From NCBI GenBank assembly GCA_038203875.1, contig JBBRDN010000124.1:1-13155 (forward strand): a stretch of DNA of 13,155 nt, given 5' to 3'. Numbering within the stretch: position 1 is the stretch's first letter; each line of letters begins with the position of its first letter. Source of the DNA: CANJSG01 sp038203875 (GTDB taxonomy: Bacteria; Verrucomicrobiota; Verrucomicrobiia; Limisphaerales; CANJSG01). The notes beneath the pieces are model-generated. The model was given only the letters and a program-made list of their open reading frames with translations. It did not search any database and had not been told where the DNA came from. This document shows, piece after piece, positions 1-7,532 of this stretch. The translations under genes and the position numbers were made by a program.

Positions 1-1
1 G

Positions 2-2497
2 CCCGATCGCGCGCTCGGGCTATCCAACTTCTACCGTCCGATCGAGGACACGACCGGTCGGTTGATGATGCTCGCCGACCGCGTCGATCCGGCCACATCC
101 GACGAGTCCGTCACGGCCGTGCTGCTGGCCGGAGATGCCTGGAAACTGGTGCCGGTTCCCGGCCGCACCTTGGCGAAGCAGATCCGCGGCGCATGGATCG
201 AGGCGGATGACCAGGTGGTCTTCCAGTCGTTCAACGGCCTGATGACGGCGCCGTTGTCCGCCCTGACGAACGCGACCACCATGGAGGTGCCCTCGTCCGG
301 AATCTTCGATGCGGCCGTGCAGGGCCGGGGCGTTTTCTGGCTGGCGACCGACGACGGCGTCCTCCGGCATGCGCCGTCGCTTTGGCAGGTTCCGGCCGCG
401 CTTGGCACGACGCCGTCGCCCGCGTATGCGGCGGTCAGGATGACCAACGGGAACCTGCTCTTCGTGGAGCGGGCCTCGTTGCGCGAGCGGCGCGGCAGCG
501 GTTGGCAAAGCACGTTGTTGAACGCGGCCGAGCGTTCCTTCCAGCCGACCGATTCCGCGTGGCTCGCGTCGGACGGAAGGGTTTTCTTCGACGGATCCGA
601 CGGCATCTCCGTGTTCAATCCGGCCTCCGGCGAGGTCGTGCCGTTGCGGCATCCAGACGAACTCCAGTGCCGGCTGCTCGGCCGGTTCGATGATTCCCAC
701 GCCCTCGTCCAAGTGGTCGATGCGGCGGGTTCCGCCTCGGGATCGTTGCGTCTCGAACTCCTCGACGGCTCCGGTTTCTCCGCCTTCCCCGGACCGTCGC
801 CTCCCGGGAACGTCGGCCCGATGCTCAAGGCCGCCCTGAGGTCGCGCCGCGGCGATCTGTGGCTCGGCGGCACGAAGGGCGTGGCCGTCTTCCGTGAGGG
901 TGAATGGGAACCCTTCGACAGGCAGAACACGCGGCGCCCGGAGGCCGGCTATTGCTTTGCGGAAACATCCGAAGGACGGATCTGGTGCGGCGGCCGCGAC
1001 AATCTCTGGGAATTCTCCGGCCTTGAATGGCAGGCGGTCCGCTCCGGCTTCGAGCAGATCCATTGCATCCTCGCCGCCAAGGACGGCCGCATGTGGGTCG
1101 GCTCCGACGGCGGCGTGCACCGGTTCGCCACGCTGGAATGGGTGCAGCAGGGCGTGGAGGAAGGCTTGCCCGGATCGTCGGTGCTGGAACTCGTCGAGGA
1201 CGCGGAAGGGAGGATCTGGGCCGGCACGTCGCGGGGAATTGCCTCCTACGACCCGGCGGCGGATCAGGAACCGCCGGTGGTCTTCATCAGCCCGGCCTCG
1301 CGCGGGAAAAACTTCTTCGCGGGCGAGACGGTGGAGATCCAATACGGCGGCGTCGACCGGTGGAACTACACGCGGCCCGACAGGCTTCTCTTCGTCCATC
1401 GGATGGATTCGGGCCAGTGGAGCGAGCCGAGGTCTCCCGGGCCCGCGCCCTTCGGCGATCTGGCGGCCGGCACGCACCGCTTCGAAGTCCGGGCGATCGA
1501 CCGAAACGGCAATTTCGACGCGAAGCCGGCCACGATGGAGTTCGACCTGTTCCTCCCGTGGTATCGCGAACCCCGCGTCGTGACGATCGGCGGCGTCGCA
1601 TCGCTGGCGGCGGCGTTCCTCGCGTGGCTGGCCTGGAACCGCCACCGCCAACTTCTCCGTTCCCACGCCGAGGTCGAACGCCTCGTGAACCTCCGCACCG
1701 AGCAGCTGGCGCAGGCGAACACGCAGCTGCTCCACAGCCAGAAGATGAACGCCCTCGGCACGCTCGCGGCCGGCGTGGCGCATGACTTCAACAACATCCT
1801 CTCCATCGTCAAGGGCTCGGCCCAGATCATCGAACGCAACCTCGGCGATCCCGAGAAGATCCGCACGCGGGTGGAACGGATCCGAACCGTTGTCGACCAG
1901 GGGGCGGCCGTCGTGCAGTCGCTGCTCGGGTTCAGCCGCGCGCCGGAGAAGACGCTCGCACGCTGCAGCGCAAACGAGGTCGTCGAGGAAACCATCCGCC
2001 TTCTCGGAGACCGCTTCCTGAACGAGATCGAGATCGATTTCTACTGGGCGCCGGGCCTGCCGGAAACCTTCTGCGCCAAGGCGCTCGTGCAGCAGATGCT
2101 GCTGAACATCGTCCTCAACGCGGCGGACGCCATGAACGGCGGGGGGCGCATCGCGATCCGCACCGGCGAAGTCGTCCAACTTCCCGAGGAACTCGTCCTC
2201 AAGCCGGCGGATTCCCACGAGTTCGTCTTCATCGCGATCCGCGACCACGGCAGCGGCATCGCGCCCGACGTGCTGCCCCGGATTTTCGAGCCGTTCTTCA
2301 CCACGAAGAACCTGTCCCAGCGCCGCGGCACGGGACTCGGGCTTTCGATGGTCTACCAGATCGCGGCGGAAAATGGCATCGGCCTGCACGTCGAAAGCCA
2401 GCTAAACGTGGGGACGACCTTCATCCTCTACCTCCCTGTGCTTTCCACCGCCCAAGCAAGCGAGGTCTTGAATCAGGGGGCCGACGGGCAAAGCTGA
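2..2497 (+). CDS. Sensor histidine kinase with Reg_prop propeller and Y_Y_Y domain, 5'-truncated by window edge
   Basis: Membrane-bound sensor kinase that should sense a signal outside the cytoplasm and phosphorylate the regulator encoded next door. The frame is open to the window's left edge with no stop before the first ATG at 62, so the true start probably lies upstream. In order: beta-propeller blades with Reg_prop-like repeats (for example near 848-892, 971-1015, 1082-1126 and 1205-1250, pattern G-R-x-W-x-G); a Y_Y_Y-type Ig-like domain at about 1270-1560; one transmembrane helix at about 1585-1637; a short coiled linker; then the kinase core. The phospho-accepting His is at 1781-1783 in an HDFNNIL H-box. 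The N-box Asn is near 2105-2119, the G1 Asp of DHGSGIA at 2243, FEPFF near 2285 and GTGLGLS at 2327. All catalytic boxes are intact. The HDFNN H-box is the NtrB-like type. Unlike the hybrid two-component systems of Bacteroidetes, it carries no fused receiver or AraC domain; the output is the separate gene at 2509. Confidence 0.93.
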   Translation, partial: PDRALGLSNFYRPIEDTTGRLMMLADRVDPATSDESVTAVLLAGDAWKLVPVPGRTLAKQIRGAWIEADDQVVFQSFNGLMTAPLSALTNATTMEVPSSGIFDAAVQGRGVFWLATDDGVLRHAPSLWQVPAALGTTPSPAYAAVRMTNGNLLFVERASLRERRGSGWQSTLLNAAERSFQPTDSAWLASDGRVFFDGSDGISVFNPASGEVVPLRHPDELQCRLLGRFDDSHALVQVVDAAGSASGSLRLELLDGSGFSAFPGPSPPGNVGPMLKAALRSRRGDLWLGGTKGVAVFREGEWEPFDRQNTRRPEAGYCFAETSEGRIWCGGRDNLWEFSGLEWQAVRSGFEQIHCILAAKDGRMWVGSDGGVHRFATLEWVQQGVEEGLPGSSVLELVEDAEGRIWAGTSRGIASYDPAADQEPPVVFISPASRGKNFFAGETVEIQYGGVDRWNYTRPDRLLFVHRMDSGQWSEPRSPGPAPFGDLAAGTHRFEVRAIDRNGNFDAKPATMEFDLFLPWYREPRVVTIGGVASLAAAFLAWLAWNRHRQLLRSHAEVERLVNLRTEQLAQANTQLLHSQKMNALGTLAAGVAHDFNNILSIVKGSAQIIERNLGDPEKIRTRVERIRTVVDQGAAVVQSLLGFSRAPEKTLARCSANEVVEETIRLLGDRFLNEIEIDFYWAPGLPETFCAKALVQQMLLNIVLNAADAMNGGGRIAIRTGEVVQLPEELVLKPADSHEFVFIAIRDHGSGIAPDVLPRIFEPFFTTKNLSQRRGTGLGLSMVYQIAAENGIGLHVESQLNVGTTFILYLPVLSTAQASEVLNQGADGQS

Positions 2498-2508
2498 AGG
2501 CGTTCGCC

Positions 2509-3159
2509 ATGCACACACCTCCCCGCATCCTCATCGTCGAGGACGACGACCTCCAATACGAGATCTACGAGGAAGCCCTTTCGAAGGACTATCAGCTCGT
2601 GCGTGTCACCAGCGGCAGCCAGGCCCTTGAGGACATACCGAAGAGCCAGCCGGATCTCATCGTCCTCGACCACATCCTCGACCGGGGCGATCTGGGTCTG
2701 GACTACCTGCCGGAATTCAAGGAACTCCTTCCGTTCGTCCCAATCATCGTCGTCTCCGGCGCACTGGAAGTGCAGCAGCAGATCGGCGCCCTCCAAGGGC
2801 CGCGTCGTGCGCACTACTGCCTGACAAAGCCCGTCGACGTGGACGCGCTCCTGCAAGTGGTGAAGACGACCCTGGCCGAATGCGGCGAAACAGAAGTGGT
2901 CCGGAGCTTCGAGGCTTTGGAGCGTTCGAAACGGGTCGATGCGCTGGAGCTGTTCAGCCGGTCAACCGACCGGTTGGGGCGGCAGAACCACATCCGTCAG
3001 CAGCTTTCGGAGAGCAAGGACCGGCCGAACATCTCGTCGCTTGCCCGCCAATTCGGCGTGGCTCGCCGGACGATCATCCGCGACCTGCAGGAGCTCATCC
3101 GTCGTGGGCAGCTCAAGGCCGAGGTCTACCCCGAGTGGGAATCCGAGCCGAAGGAGTAG
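2509..3159 (+). CDS. Response regulator: receiver domain plus C-terminal winged-helix DNA-binding domain
   Basis: Probable partner of the upstream kinase: 11 bases separate the genes and both read in the same direction. The first ~120 residues form a receiver domain with the acidic pair D12/D13, phospho-acceptor D54 (in LIVLDHIL), S83 and K107-P108, so all the switch residues are present. After a charged linker (about 125-165) the last ~45 residues contain a helix-turn-helix (about 172-206, core LARQFGVARRTIIRDLQELI) that resembles the HTH_11/DeoR-type winged helix, where two helices are followed by a short wing (GQLKAEV). This is not the usual OmpR, NarL, NtrC or LytTR output domain. The weak Shine-Dalgarno (GAAGG just upstream of the ATG) overlaps the kinase stop, suggesting co-expression. 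Receiver assignment is very sure; DNA binding is inferred from the motif, and targets are unknown. Confidence 0.9.
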   Translation: MHTPPRILIVEDDDLQYEIYEEALSKDYQLVRVTSGSQALEDIPKSQPDLIVLDHILDRGDLGLDYLPEFKELLPFVPIIVVSGALEVQQQIGALQGPRRAHYCLTKPVDVDALLQVVKTTLAECGETEVVRSFEALERSKRVDALELFSRSTDRLGRQNHIRQQLSESKDRPNISSLARQFGVARRTIIRDLQELIRRGQLKAEVYPEWESEPKE

Positions 3160-3163
3160 GCGG

Positions 3164-3583
3164 TCACCGGCCGTTGTGGATGCGGACGACGGAGATCGCA
3201 GCCGCAAGCGCCGCATTCAACTCGGTCTTCTCCGGCGATAGATCCCGGTGAAGCTCGCTCTGGATGCTGTCGAATTCGCCCACATCCAGCCAGACGCCGG
3301 CGCAGTTCGGACATTCGTCGATCTCCACGGCCTTTTGCCGGCTGAAGAAACGGCGGAACATGGCCTGGCCTTCGCACTTCGGGCAGCTCCGTTTCTTCCT
3401 CGGGTCCACGTGCATCTCGGGGTCGCGCCAAAGGCTGGTCAACGCCGCGGAAGCCGTGTCGTCGATGCGGCGGAGTTCGAAGTTGTCGAACCAGACGCCG
3501 CCGCAGCCGGAGCGGCACACGTCGAGGGCGACGTTGCCGGCGACCAGATTTCCCAGGACGTTCCCACAGGCAGGACAGTTCAT
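3164..3583 (-). CDS. Double zinc-ribbon (zf-TFIIB family) protein
   Basis: Small 139-residue protein made of two consecutive zf-TFIIB-type zinc ribbons. The first has Cys ligands C3, C6, C23 and C27 followed by GGVWFDNFEL; the second has C67, C70, C91 and C94 followed by AGVWLDVGEF. The C-x2-C ... C-x(2-3)-C-x-G-V-W-hydrophobic-D-x2-E-hydrophobic pattern is the family signature. The linker (about 40-65) is charged and there is no signal peptide or membrane segment, so it should be cytoplasmic. Members of this family are widespread but mostly uncharacterised; zinc binding is well supported, function is not. It is the last gene of a leftward run (lipoprotein, M23 peptidase, this gene), 52 bases after the peptidase, and ends 4 bases from the stop of the convergent response regulator. 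Confidence 0.88.
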   Translation of the reverse strand: MNCPACGNVLGNLVAGNVALDVCRSGCGGVWFDNFELRRIDDTASAALTSLWRDPEMHVDPRKKRSCPKCEGQAMFRRFFSRQKAVEIDECPNCAGVWLDVGEFDSIQSELHRDLSPEKTELNAALAAAISVVRIHNGR

Positions 3584-3635
3584 GCGTGAAACCCTAGGCG
3601 TGCCATCGCTCCGGGCAACGGCAAAGGCAGGCGAC

Positions 3636-4658
3636 TCAGAAGGTCAACAGCCCGACGAGCCGCTCGCCTTTCGAGGTGAGCGCCCACGAACTGCCGCTCT
3701 TGGTGACGAGCTTGCCGCACGGGCAAGATCCGAAGACCGGCGGGTTCACTCCCAGAACGCTGACGCGGGCCTTTGATTTCAGTTCCGACTCCGCACGCGG
3801 TATCAGGCGGATCGGCGCCCCGTGGCACGTCAGCGCGATCTCATATCCGGCGACGCCCTCCTTCTCGGCCTTGGCGTTGCGGTCTATCAAGGCGGCATAA
3901 CGCCGGGCAAAGGAGAAGTCCTTCTCGCGCACCACGACGCGGCAAAGTTCTGGCTGCGACTGGATGAAGTGGCGCAGGCTGAACCTGGCCCCCTCCTTGC
4001 CCTGCGCGAGAAAGAGCTGCCACGGATCGACACCGGCCATGTTCTGTCCGTTCCACATCCCATGATCGTTGCGGGTGCCGGCCATGAATTTCGTGTGCCA
4101 GGCGTCGAAACGATCCGAGAGGAATAGGTTCAGTTCGAAGTGGACGTGGGCCCGATCTCTGGTGATGGCCTGCCGGGTGTTGCTGGTGCGTCCGAGGACA
4201 GCGACCTGTTCGCCCGTCTTCACCTTGGACCCTGGCGAAATGCCTGCCCCGACCTCTTTCAAGTGCGCGTAGAGAGTGTAGACCGGCAGGCCTTCGATCA
4301 CATGCTCGATGACCAGATAGTTGCCGTAGTTCGACAGGCCGGACTTGCGGTTGACGTAGGCCACCGTGCCATCGGCTGCGGCCATGACGGGATCGGCCGG
4401 CTCTCCCTTGCGGTCGCGGGCGACGGAGAGGATGTCGATGCCTTCGTGGAACTGATGCCCCTCGCTTCGCACGCAGCCAAACGTGCCGCTGTGCCAATCG
4501 CGGCCGGGCGTGGGTGCGAAAGCCTTCGTGCCGTCAACCGGATCCAGCACCGCGCGGTTCGCCGTTGGCAGCGAAAACGGCTGGGCATGGGAGGCGAGGA
4601 CGCCGACGAACCCGATGAGGAAGTTGAAGAGAATCCGCCTCGCTGCGCCTCTCACCAT
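3636..4658 (-). CDS. Secreted M23 (LytM/lysostaphin-type) metallopeptidase with C-terminal extension
   Basis: Predicted zinc endopeptidase of the M23 family, whose members cut peptide cross-links in peptidoglycan. Residues 1-25 look like a signal peptide (Arg-rich start, hydrophobic core, ASHA cleavage site), placing it in the periplasm or outside. The catalytic domain spans about 65-180: the H-x3-D zinc motif is H71/D75 (HEGID), YAHL with H132 follows, and the HVHFEL motif supplies H171 and H173. All zinc ligands and the catalytic His are intact, so it should be active rather than an EnvC/NlpD-like activator. Residues ~210-340 form an extension I do not recognise; it contains a GSCPCG stretch near residue 310. 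Its ATG overlaps the stop of the upstream lipoprotein gene by 7 bases (ATGGTGA), which implies translational coupling. The substrate is inferred from the family only. Confidence 0.92.
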   Translation of the reverse strand: MVRGAARRILFNFLIGFVGVLASHAQPFSLPTANRAVLDPVDGTKAFAPTPGRDWHSGTFGCVRSEGHQFHEGIDILSVARDRKGEPADPVMAAADGTVAYVNRKSGLSNYGNYLVIEHVIEGLPVYTLYAHLKEVGAGISPGSKVKTGEQVAVLGRTSNTRQAITRDRAHVHFELNLFLSDRFDAWHTKFMAGTRNDHGMWNGQNMAGVDPWQLFLAQGKEGARFSLRHFIQSQPELCRVVVREKDFSFARRYAALIDRNAKAEKEGVAGYEIALTCHGAPIRLIPRAESELKSKARVSVLGVNPPVFGSCPCGKLVTKSGSSWALTSKGERLVGLLTF

Positions 4659-5173
4659 GTGCCGTCCTTCGCCTTCAACTTTTTCACCAGATTGTTCAAC
4701 CCGCGGACAATCCGGATCGTCTCCTCACGCGTAGCGTCGGGGGTGAAGGTCAGATAGCCGGACTGGATGCGGGTATTGAGGACGGGCGCGGCGATCCACC
4801 GCCCTTCGTCCCACTGGCAGAAGATCAGGAGCCGGCGGGTCCGTGATTCGGTGCTGATCTGGTCGAGGAGCATCTGGCCGTGGCGACCGAAATGGATCTG
4901 GATGGTGAATTCCCCGTTGGTGTCGACGATCTCCGCGCCCTCGATGTTGCGCTCGTCGAGGATGGGCGACGCATCGGCGGTGGCGACGAAGCCCGTCCGA
5001 AAAGGGACCTTGACCGTGGATGGCGAACCGTCGGCCCGCGCCTCGCGGTGGAAGCGGATCAGGGTCACCTCGCTGGCCTCGCGTTTCTCCTCCGTGGTCT
5101 TGCACCCGGAGACCGCGGCAATGAAGCAGGCCAGAAGGAAATAGAAGTTGAACCGCCCTGCACGCATTAGCAT
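4652..5173 (-). CDS. Small lipoprotein of unknown function
   Basis: The chosen start (ATG at 5171-5173) gives a 173-residue protein beginning with a basic N-terminus, a hydrophobic stretch and a lipobox (VSGC, Cys at residue 24), so it should be lipid-anchored in the envelope. A longer reading from 5233 is open, but it would place 20 polar residues before the signal peptide and overlap the divergent small gene at 5217, so I rejected it. Another ATG two codons later (5165-5167) is equally possible. The mature part shows no domain I recognise; it is rich in beta-type stretches and charged residues (for example GEFTIQIHFGRHGQ, IQSGYLTFTP). It overlaps the M23 peptidase start by 7 bases, so the two are probably co-translated and may work at the same place in the envelope. 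No convincing Shine-Dalgarno or promoter is visible. Confidence 0.8.
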   Translation of the reverse strand: MLMRAGRFNFYFLLACFIAAVSGCKTTEEKREASEVTLIRFHREARADGSPSTVKVPFRTGFVATADASPILDERNIEGAEIVDTNGEFTIQIHFGRHGQMLLDQISTESRTRRLLIFCQWDEGRWIAAPVLNTRIQSGYLTFTPDATREETIRIVRGLNNLVKKLKAKDGTW

Positions 5174-5216
5174 AGTCGCGAACACAACGAATCTATTTCC
5201 GTTTGTAAAGTCATCT

Positions 5217-5309
5217 ATGAAGCAATCGAACAAGGTCCAGAAGCGCCGCCGCCGTGAAGCCTACGTGAAACGCAAGAAAGCCGACTCCAAGGCTGCCAAG
5301 AAGAAGTAA
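5217..5309 (+). CDS. 30-residue highly basic protein
   Basis: A short frame ATG to TAA encoding 30 residues, of which 15 are Lys or Arg (10 K, 5 R) and only two are acidic; the core reads KVQKRRRREAYVKRKKA and the end is AAKKK. Support for a real gene: it fills the gap between a divergent lipoprotein gene and a strong hairpin terminator that begins 16 bases after the stop, and nothing else on the plus strand would need that terminator. A weak purine-rich site (AAAG at 5207-5210) lies 6 bases before the ATG. Composition and size resemble tiny ribosome-associated proteins such as bTHX or bS22, or the basic C-terminal end of bS21, but I cannot assign it to any of them. It may bind RNA or DNA; this is inference. 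It is too short for routine gene finding and could easily be left unannotated. Confidence 0.72.
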   Translation: MKQSNKVQKRRRREAYVKRKKADSKAAKKK

Positions 5310-5325
5310 GGCGCGCCGATTTTCG

Positions 5326-5360
5326 AAAACCTCGCCGGTCATCCCGGCGGGGTTTTCCTT
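5326..5360 (+). terminator. Strong intrinsic terminator, probably bidirectional
   Basis: Stem of about 13 pairs: AAAACC-T-CGCCGG (5326-5338) pairs with CCGGCG-G-GGTTTT (5344-5356), with one T-G wobble and a 5-base loop (TCATC). It is followed by a T-rich stretch (TTTTCCTTTT from 5353). The inner six pairs are all G-C. It ends transcription of the 30-residue protein gene. On the other strand the same A-tract gives a T-run after the stem, so it can also end the leftward TPR-protein transcript that stops at 5379. Confidence 0.9.
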
Positions 5361-5378
5361 TTCCGGGAACGTCCGTCC

Positions 5379-6350
5379 TCACTTTCCCTTCATGCGCGAC
5401 GTGTAGAGCCGGTTGCCGGGTTCGAGGGATGAAGCGCGGACGAACTCCGCCTGGGCATCCTCCGGCCGCTTGAGCTTCTCGAGCAGCAGTCCGAGGAGGT
5501 AGTGCGCGGTGGCCGGCGTCGGGTTGCCGTAGGAGGGCTGGACCTTGAGGTATTCACGAAGGGCCTCCTCTCCCTCTCGGAAGTGCTCGCCCATCCGCAG
5601 CGCCGTCCGGGCTAAGTAGAACTGCGCTGGCCCGTTCGTCGGACTGAGCACCCGCGCTTCGCGGAGCTCTTTCCAAGCTTCGGGAAGCTTCCCTTCGTTC
5701 AAAAACCAGGTTCCCAAATGCACCCGGGCGACGGGGTTCGCGGGATGGGTCTCGACCGCCTTTCGAAGAATTTTCTCCGCTTGGATCCGGTCGCCGTCCT
5801 GGGCGTATTGGCGGGCGTGGACGGCGGCGCCTGCGACAGGATCCAGCTTCTTGATGGCCTCGACCTGTTCCATGGCTTTCGTGGCGCTGCCCCCCATGAA
5901 TCCTGGGGCGCCGCTGTAGTAGGCGATGAGCATCTCCCGCGCGGGCACGTTGGAGCCGTCGAGCTCCACGGCCTTGAGGAATGAGGCGAGGGTTTTCTTC
6001 GCGTAGCCGGGTCGCTTGAAGATGTTGGCCTCGACCGCAAGCGTTCCGTATCCGCGGCCGAGCCATTCGCGGAACAAGCTGTTCGTCGGGGCCAACGCCA
6101 CGGCCTGTTCGAGCGCCGTCACGCCTTCGGGCGCACGCTGTTGCTCCAGCGCGATGCGTCCAAGCCAGTAATGGGCTTCGGCGGATACGGCGACCGTATT
6201 GGTCAAACCCTCAAGCGCCTTCCGGCTCTCGGCCAACTGCCGCGTGGAGTAGAGCCGCATAGCCTCCGTCAGATCGGCGCCGTGGACCGAAGCCCCGGCA
6301 AGAAGAGCGGTGATTCCGAACCATAAAATCCACGCGAACAAACGACGCAT
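5379..6350 (-). CDS. Secreted tetratricopeptide-repeat (TPR) protein
   Basis: 323-residue protein with an N-terminal signal peptide (MRRLFAWILWFGITALLAG, cleavage after about residue 24, GASVHGA), so it is exported to the periplasm. The remainder is built of helical TPR-like repeats of about 34 residues: examples are AEAHYWLGRIALEQQRAPEG, QAEKILRKAVETHPANPVAR, AWKELREARVLSPTNGPAQF and a last unit ending in AQAEFVRASSLEPGNRLY. TPR arrays are protein-binding scaffolds; no enzymatic domain is seen. A GTG directly before the ATG (6351-6353) is also in frame, but the ATG at 6348-6350 is preferred, with AGGA about 8 bases upstream. It lies 64 bases downstream of the carbonic anhydrase gene, reads the same way and may share its transcript. 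The partner protein is unknown. Confidence 0.88.
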   Translation of the reverse strand: MRRLFAWILWFGITALLAGASVHGADLTEAMRLYSTRQLAESRKALEGLTNTVAVSAEAHYWLGRIALEQQRAPEGVTALEQAVALAPTNSLFREWLGRGYGTLAVEANIFKRPGYAKKTLASFLKAVELDGSNVPAREMLIAYYSGAPGFMGGSATKAMEQVEAIKKLDPVAGAAVHARQYAQDGDRIQAEKILRKAVETHPANPVARVHLGTWFLNEGKLPEAWKELREARVLSPTNGPAQFYLARTALRMGEHFREGEEALREYLKVQPSYGNPTPATAHYLLGLLLEKLKRPEDAQAEFVRASSLEPGNRLYTSRMKGK

Positions 6351-6414
6351 CACGAAGTCCTAGGCTACGCCCTTGCCCGTGGCAATCCGGCGTCCGTCGT
6401 TTCTGTTCGCGCGA

Positions 6415-7455
6415 TCAGTGGGCCTTGGCGGGCTCCGCAGCGGCATGGGCGTCATGCGGCTCGGCGGGTGGCGGCGGCCCGAAGGGATTTTTGCCCGGGG
6501 CTTTCGCTGTCGTAGGAGCCTGGGCGGTGGTCCCGTGGCCGGCCTGGCCGGACTTGGCGGACGCCAACGGACCGGCCGTTTTGGAGGGCGCGGGATCGGC
6601 GTGCTTCGCCGGAGCGGTTCCTTGCGAGGGACCGCGGCCCGCCAAGGCCACGGCTGCACCGGCGGGTTCGTGGCTGCCGTCAGGGGAATTGGCGTCGGTG
6701 AGACCGGGGGTGTGGACCTCCTCGTCCGGGCTGACGGGGAGCGCCAGGAGACGATCCATGTCCGGATGTTTCCCGAGCCAGACGACCTTGCCGGAGGCGA
6801 TGTCGTAGACGGCTCCCATGACCTCCACCTTGCCGGCGGCGGCGTGATTCCGGATCAGGGAACTGCGCGTCAGCAGGGATTCGATCTGCAACCAGACGTT
6901 CAACTGGATGGCAACGGGCACCGCGTCCTCGCTGGAAACGCCGGCGGCCTTCGCCTTCTTCGCGGCGGGCTCGATGAGCTTGGCGAGCGCGACGAGATGG
7001 CCGTGGAGTTCCGCGCCTTTCACCACGGCGGTGACGGCGCCGCACTTGGTGTGGCCCATGACGACGAGGACCGGCGTGCCCAGATGGGTGACTCCGTATT
7101 CGATCGTCGCCGTTTCGCTGACTCCGGCGACGTTTCCGGCAACCCGAACTACGAAGAGGTCGCCGACACCGCGGTCGAACATGAGTTCGACCGGATCGCG
7201 TGAATCGGAGCAGGCCAGGATCGTCGCCAACGGTTCTTGGCCGTTGGCCGCGAGCTCCATGCGCCGCGCCGGTTCGGCGTTGGGAGCCTGGGGTTTGCCG
7301 GCAGCGAAGCGGGCGTTGCCCTCCTTGAGCAGCGAGACGGTGCTCGTCTGTAGGAGCTTGATGAGTTTCGCCGAGTCGTCCTTGGAATCCGCTGCGCCGG
7401 CGCTGATGACGCCGGACAGGACGAGGCCTGCCAGAATTGACGTGAATCCTTTCAT
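6415..7455 (-). CDS. Secreted beta-class carbonic anhydrase with ~100-residue Ala/Pro/His-rich tail
   Basis: Zinc enzyme interconverting CO2 and bicarbonate. The beta-class signature is complete: C82-x-D84-x-R86 in ILACSDSRDP, and H135-x2-C138 in GHTKCGAV, giving the Cys2His zinc site and the Asp-Arg dyad. Residues 1-22 are a signal peptide (MKGFTSILAGLVLSGVISAGAA), so the enzyme should work in the periplasm rather than the cytoplasm. The catalytic domain ends at about residue 240 (GKVVWLGKHPDMDRLLALP). The remaining ~100 residues are low-complexity, rich in Ala, Pro, Lys and His, with a PFGPPPPAEP stretch and several His near the end. That tail is not part of the family fold and is likely disordered; it could bind metal, the cell wall or a partner. 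Neighbours are an M48 protease upstream and a TPR protein downstream, all leftward. No strong Shine-Dalgarno is visible before the ATG. Confidence 0.93.
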   Translation of the reverse strand: MKGFTSILAGLVLSGVISAGAADSKDDSAKLIKLLQTSTVSLLKEGNARFAAGKPQAPNAEPARRMELAANGQEPLATILACSDSRDPVELMFDRGVGDLFVVRVAGNVAGVSETATIEYGVTHLGTPVLVVMGHTKCGAVTAVVKGAELHGHLVALAKLIEPAAKKAKAAGVSSEDAVPVAIQLNVWLQIESLLTRSSLIRNHAAAGKVEVMGAVYDIASGKVVWLGKHPDMDRLLALPVSPDEEVHTPGLTDANSPDGSHEPAGAAVALAGRGPSQGTAPAKHADPAPSKTAGPLASAKSGQAGHGTTAQAPTTAKAPGKNPFGPPPPAEPHDAHAAAEPAKAH

Positions 7456-7532
7456 AGATGCGTGCCGGCAATCCGTTGCCGACGCTTCTCTATCGGCGGG
7501 AAGCGGCGGGGCATTGAACGGAAACTTTCCGG

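Noticed and set aside
20..2389. 789-codon open frame antisense to the sensor kinase
   Set aside because: The sense frame carries complete kinase motifs; a stop-free antisense frame is a by-product of high GC and codon bias, and its Arg/Gly/Asp/His-heavy translation resembles no family.
5174..5233. 20-residue N-terminal extension of the lipoprotein
   Set aside because: It would put polar residues before the signal peptide and overlap the divergent small gene; the lipobox fits the ATG at 5171-5173.
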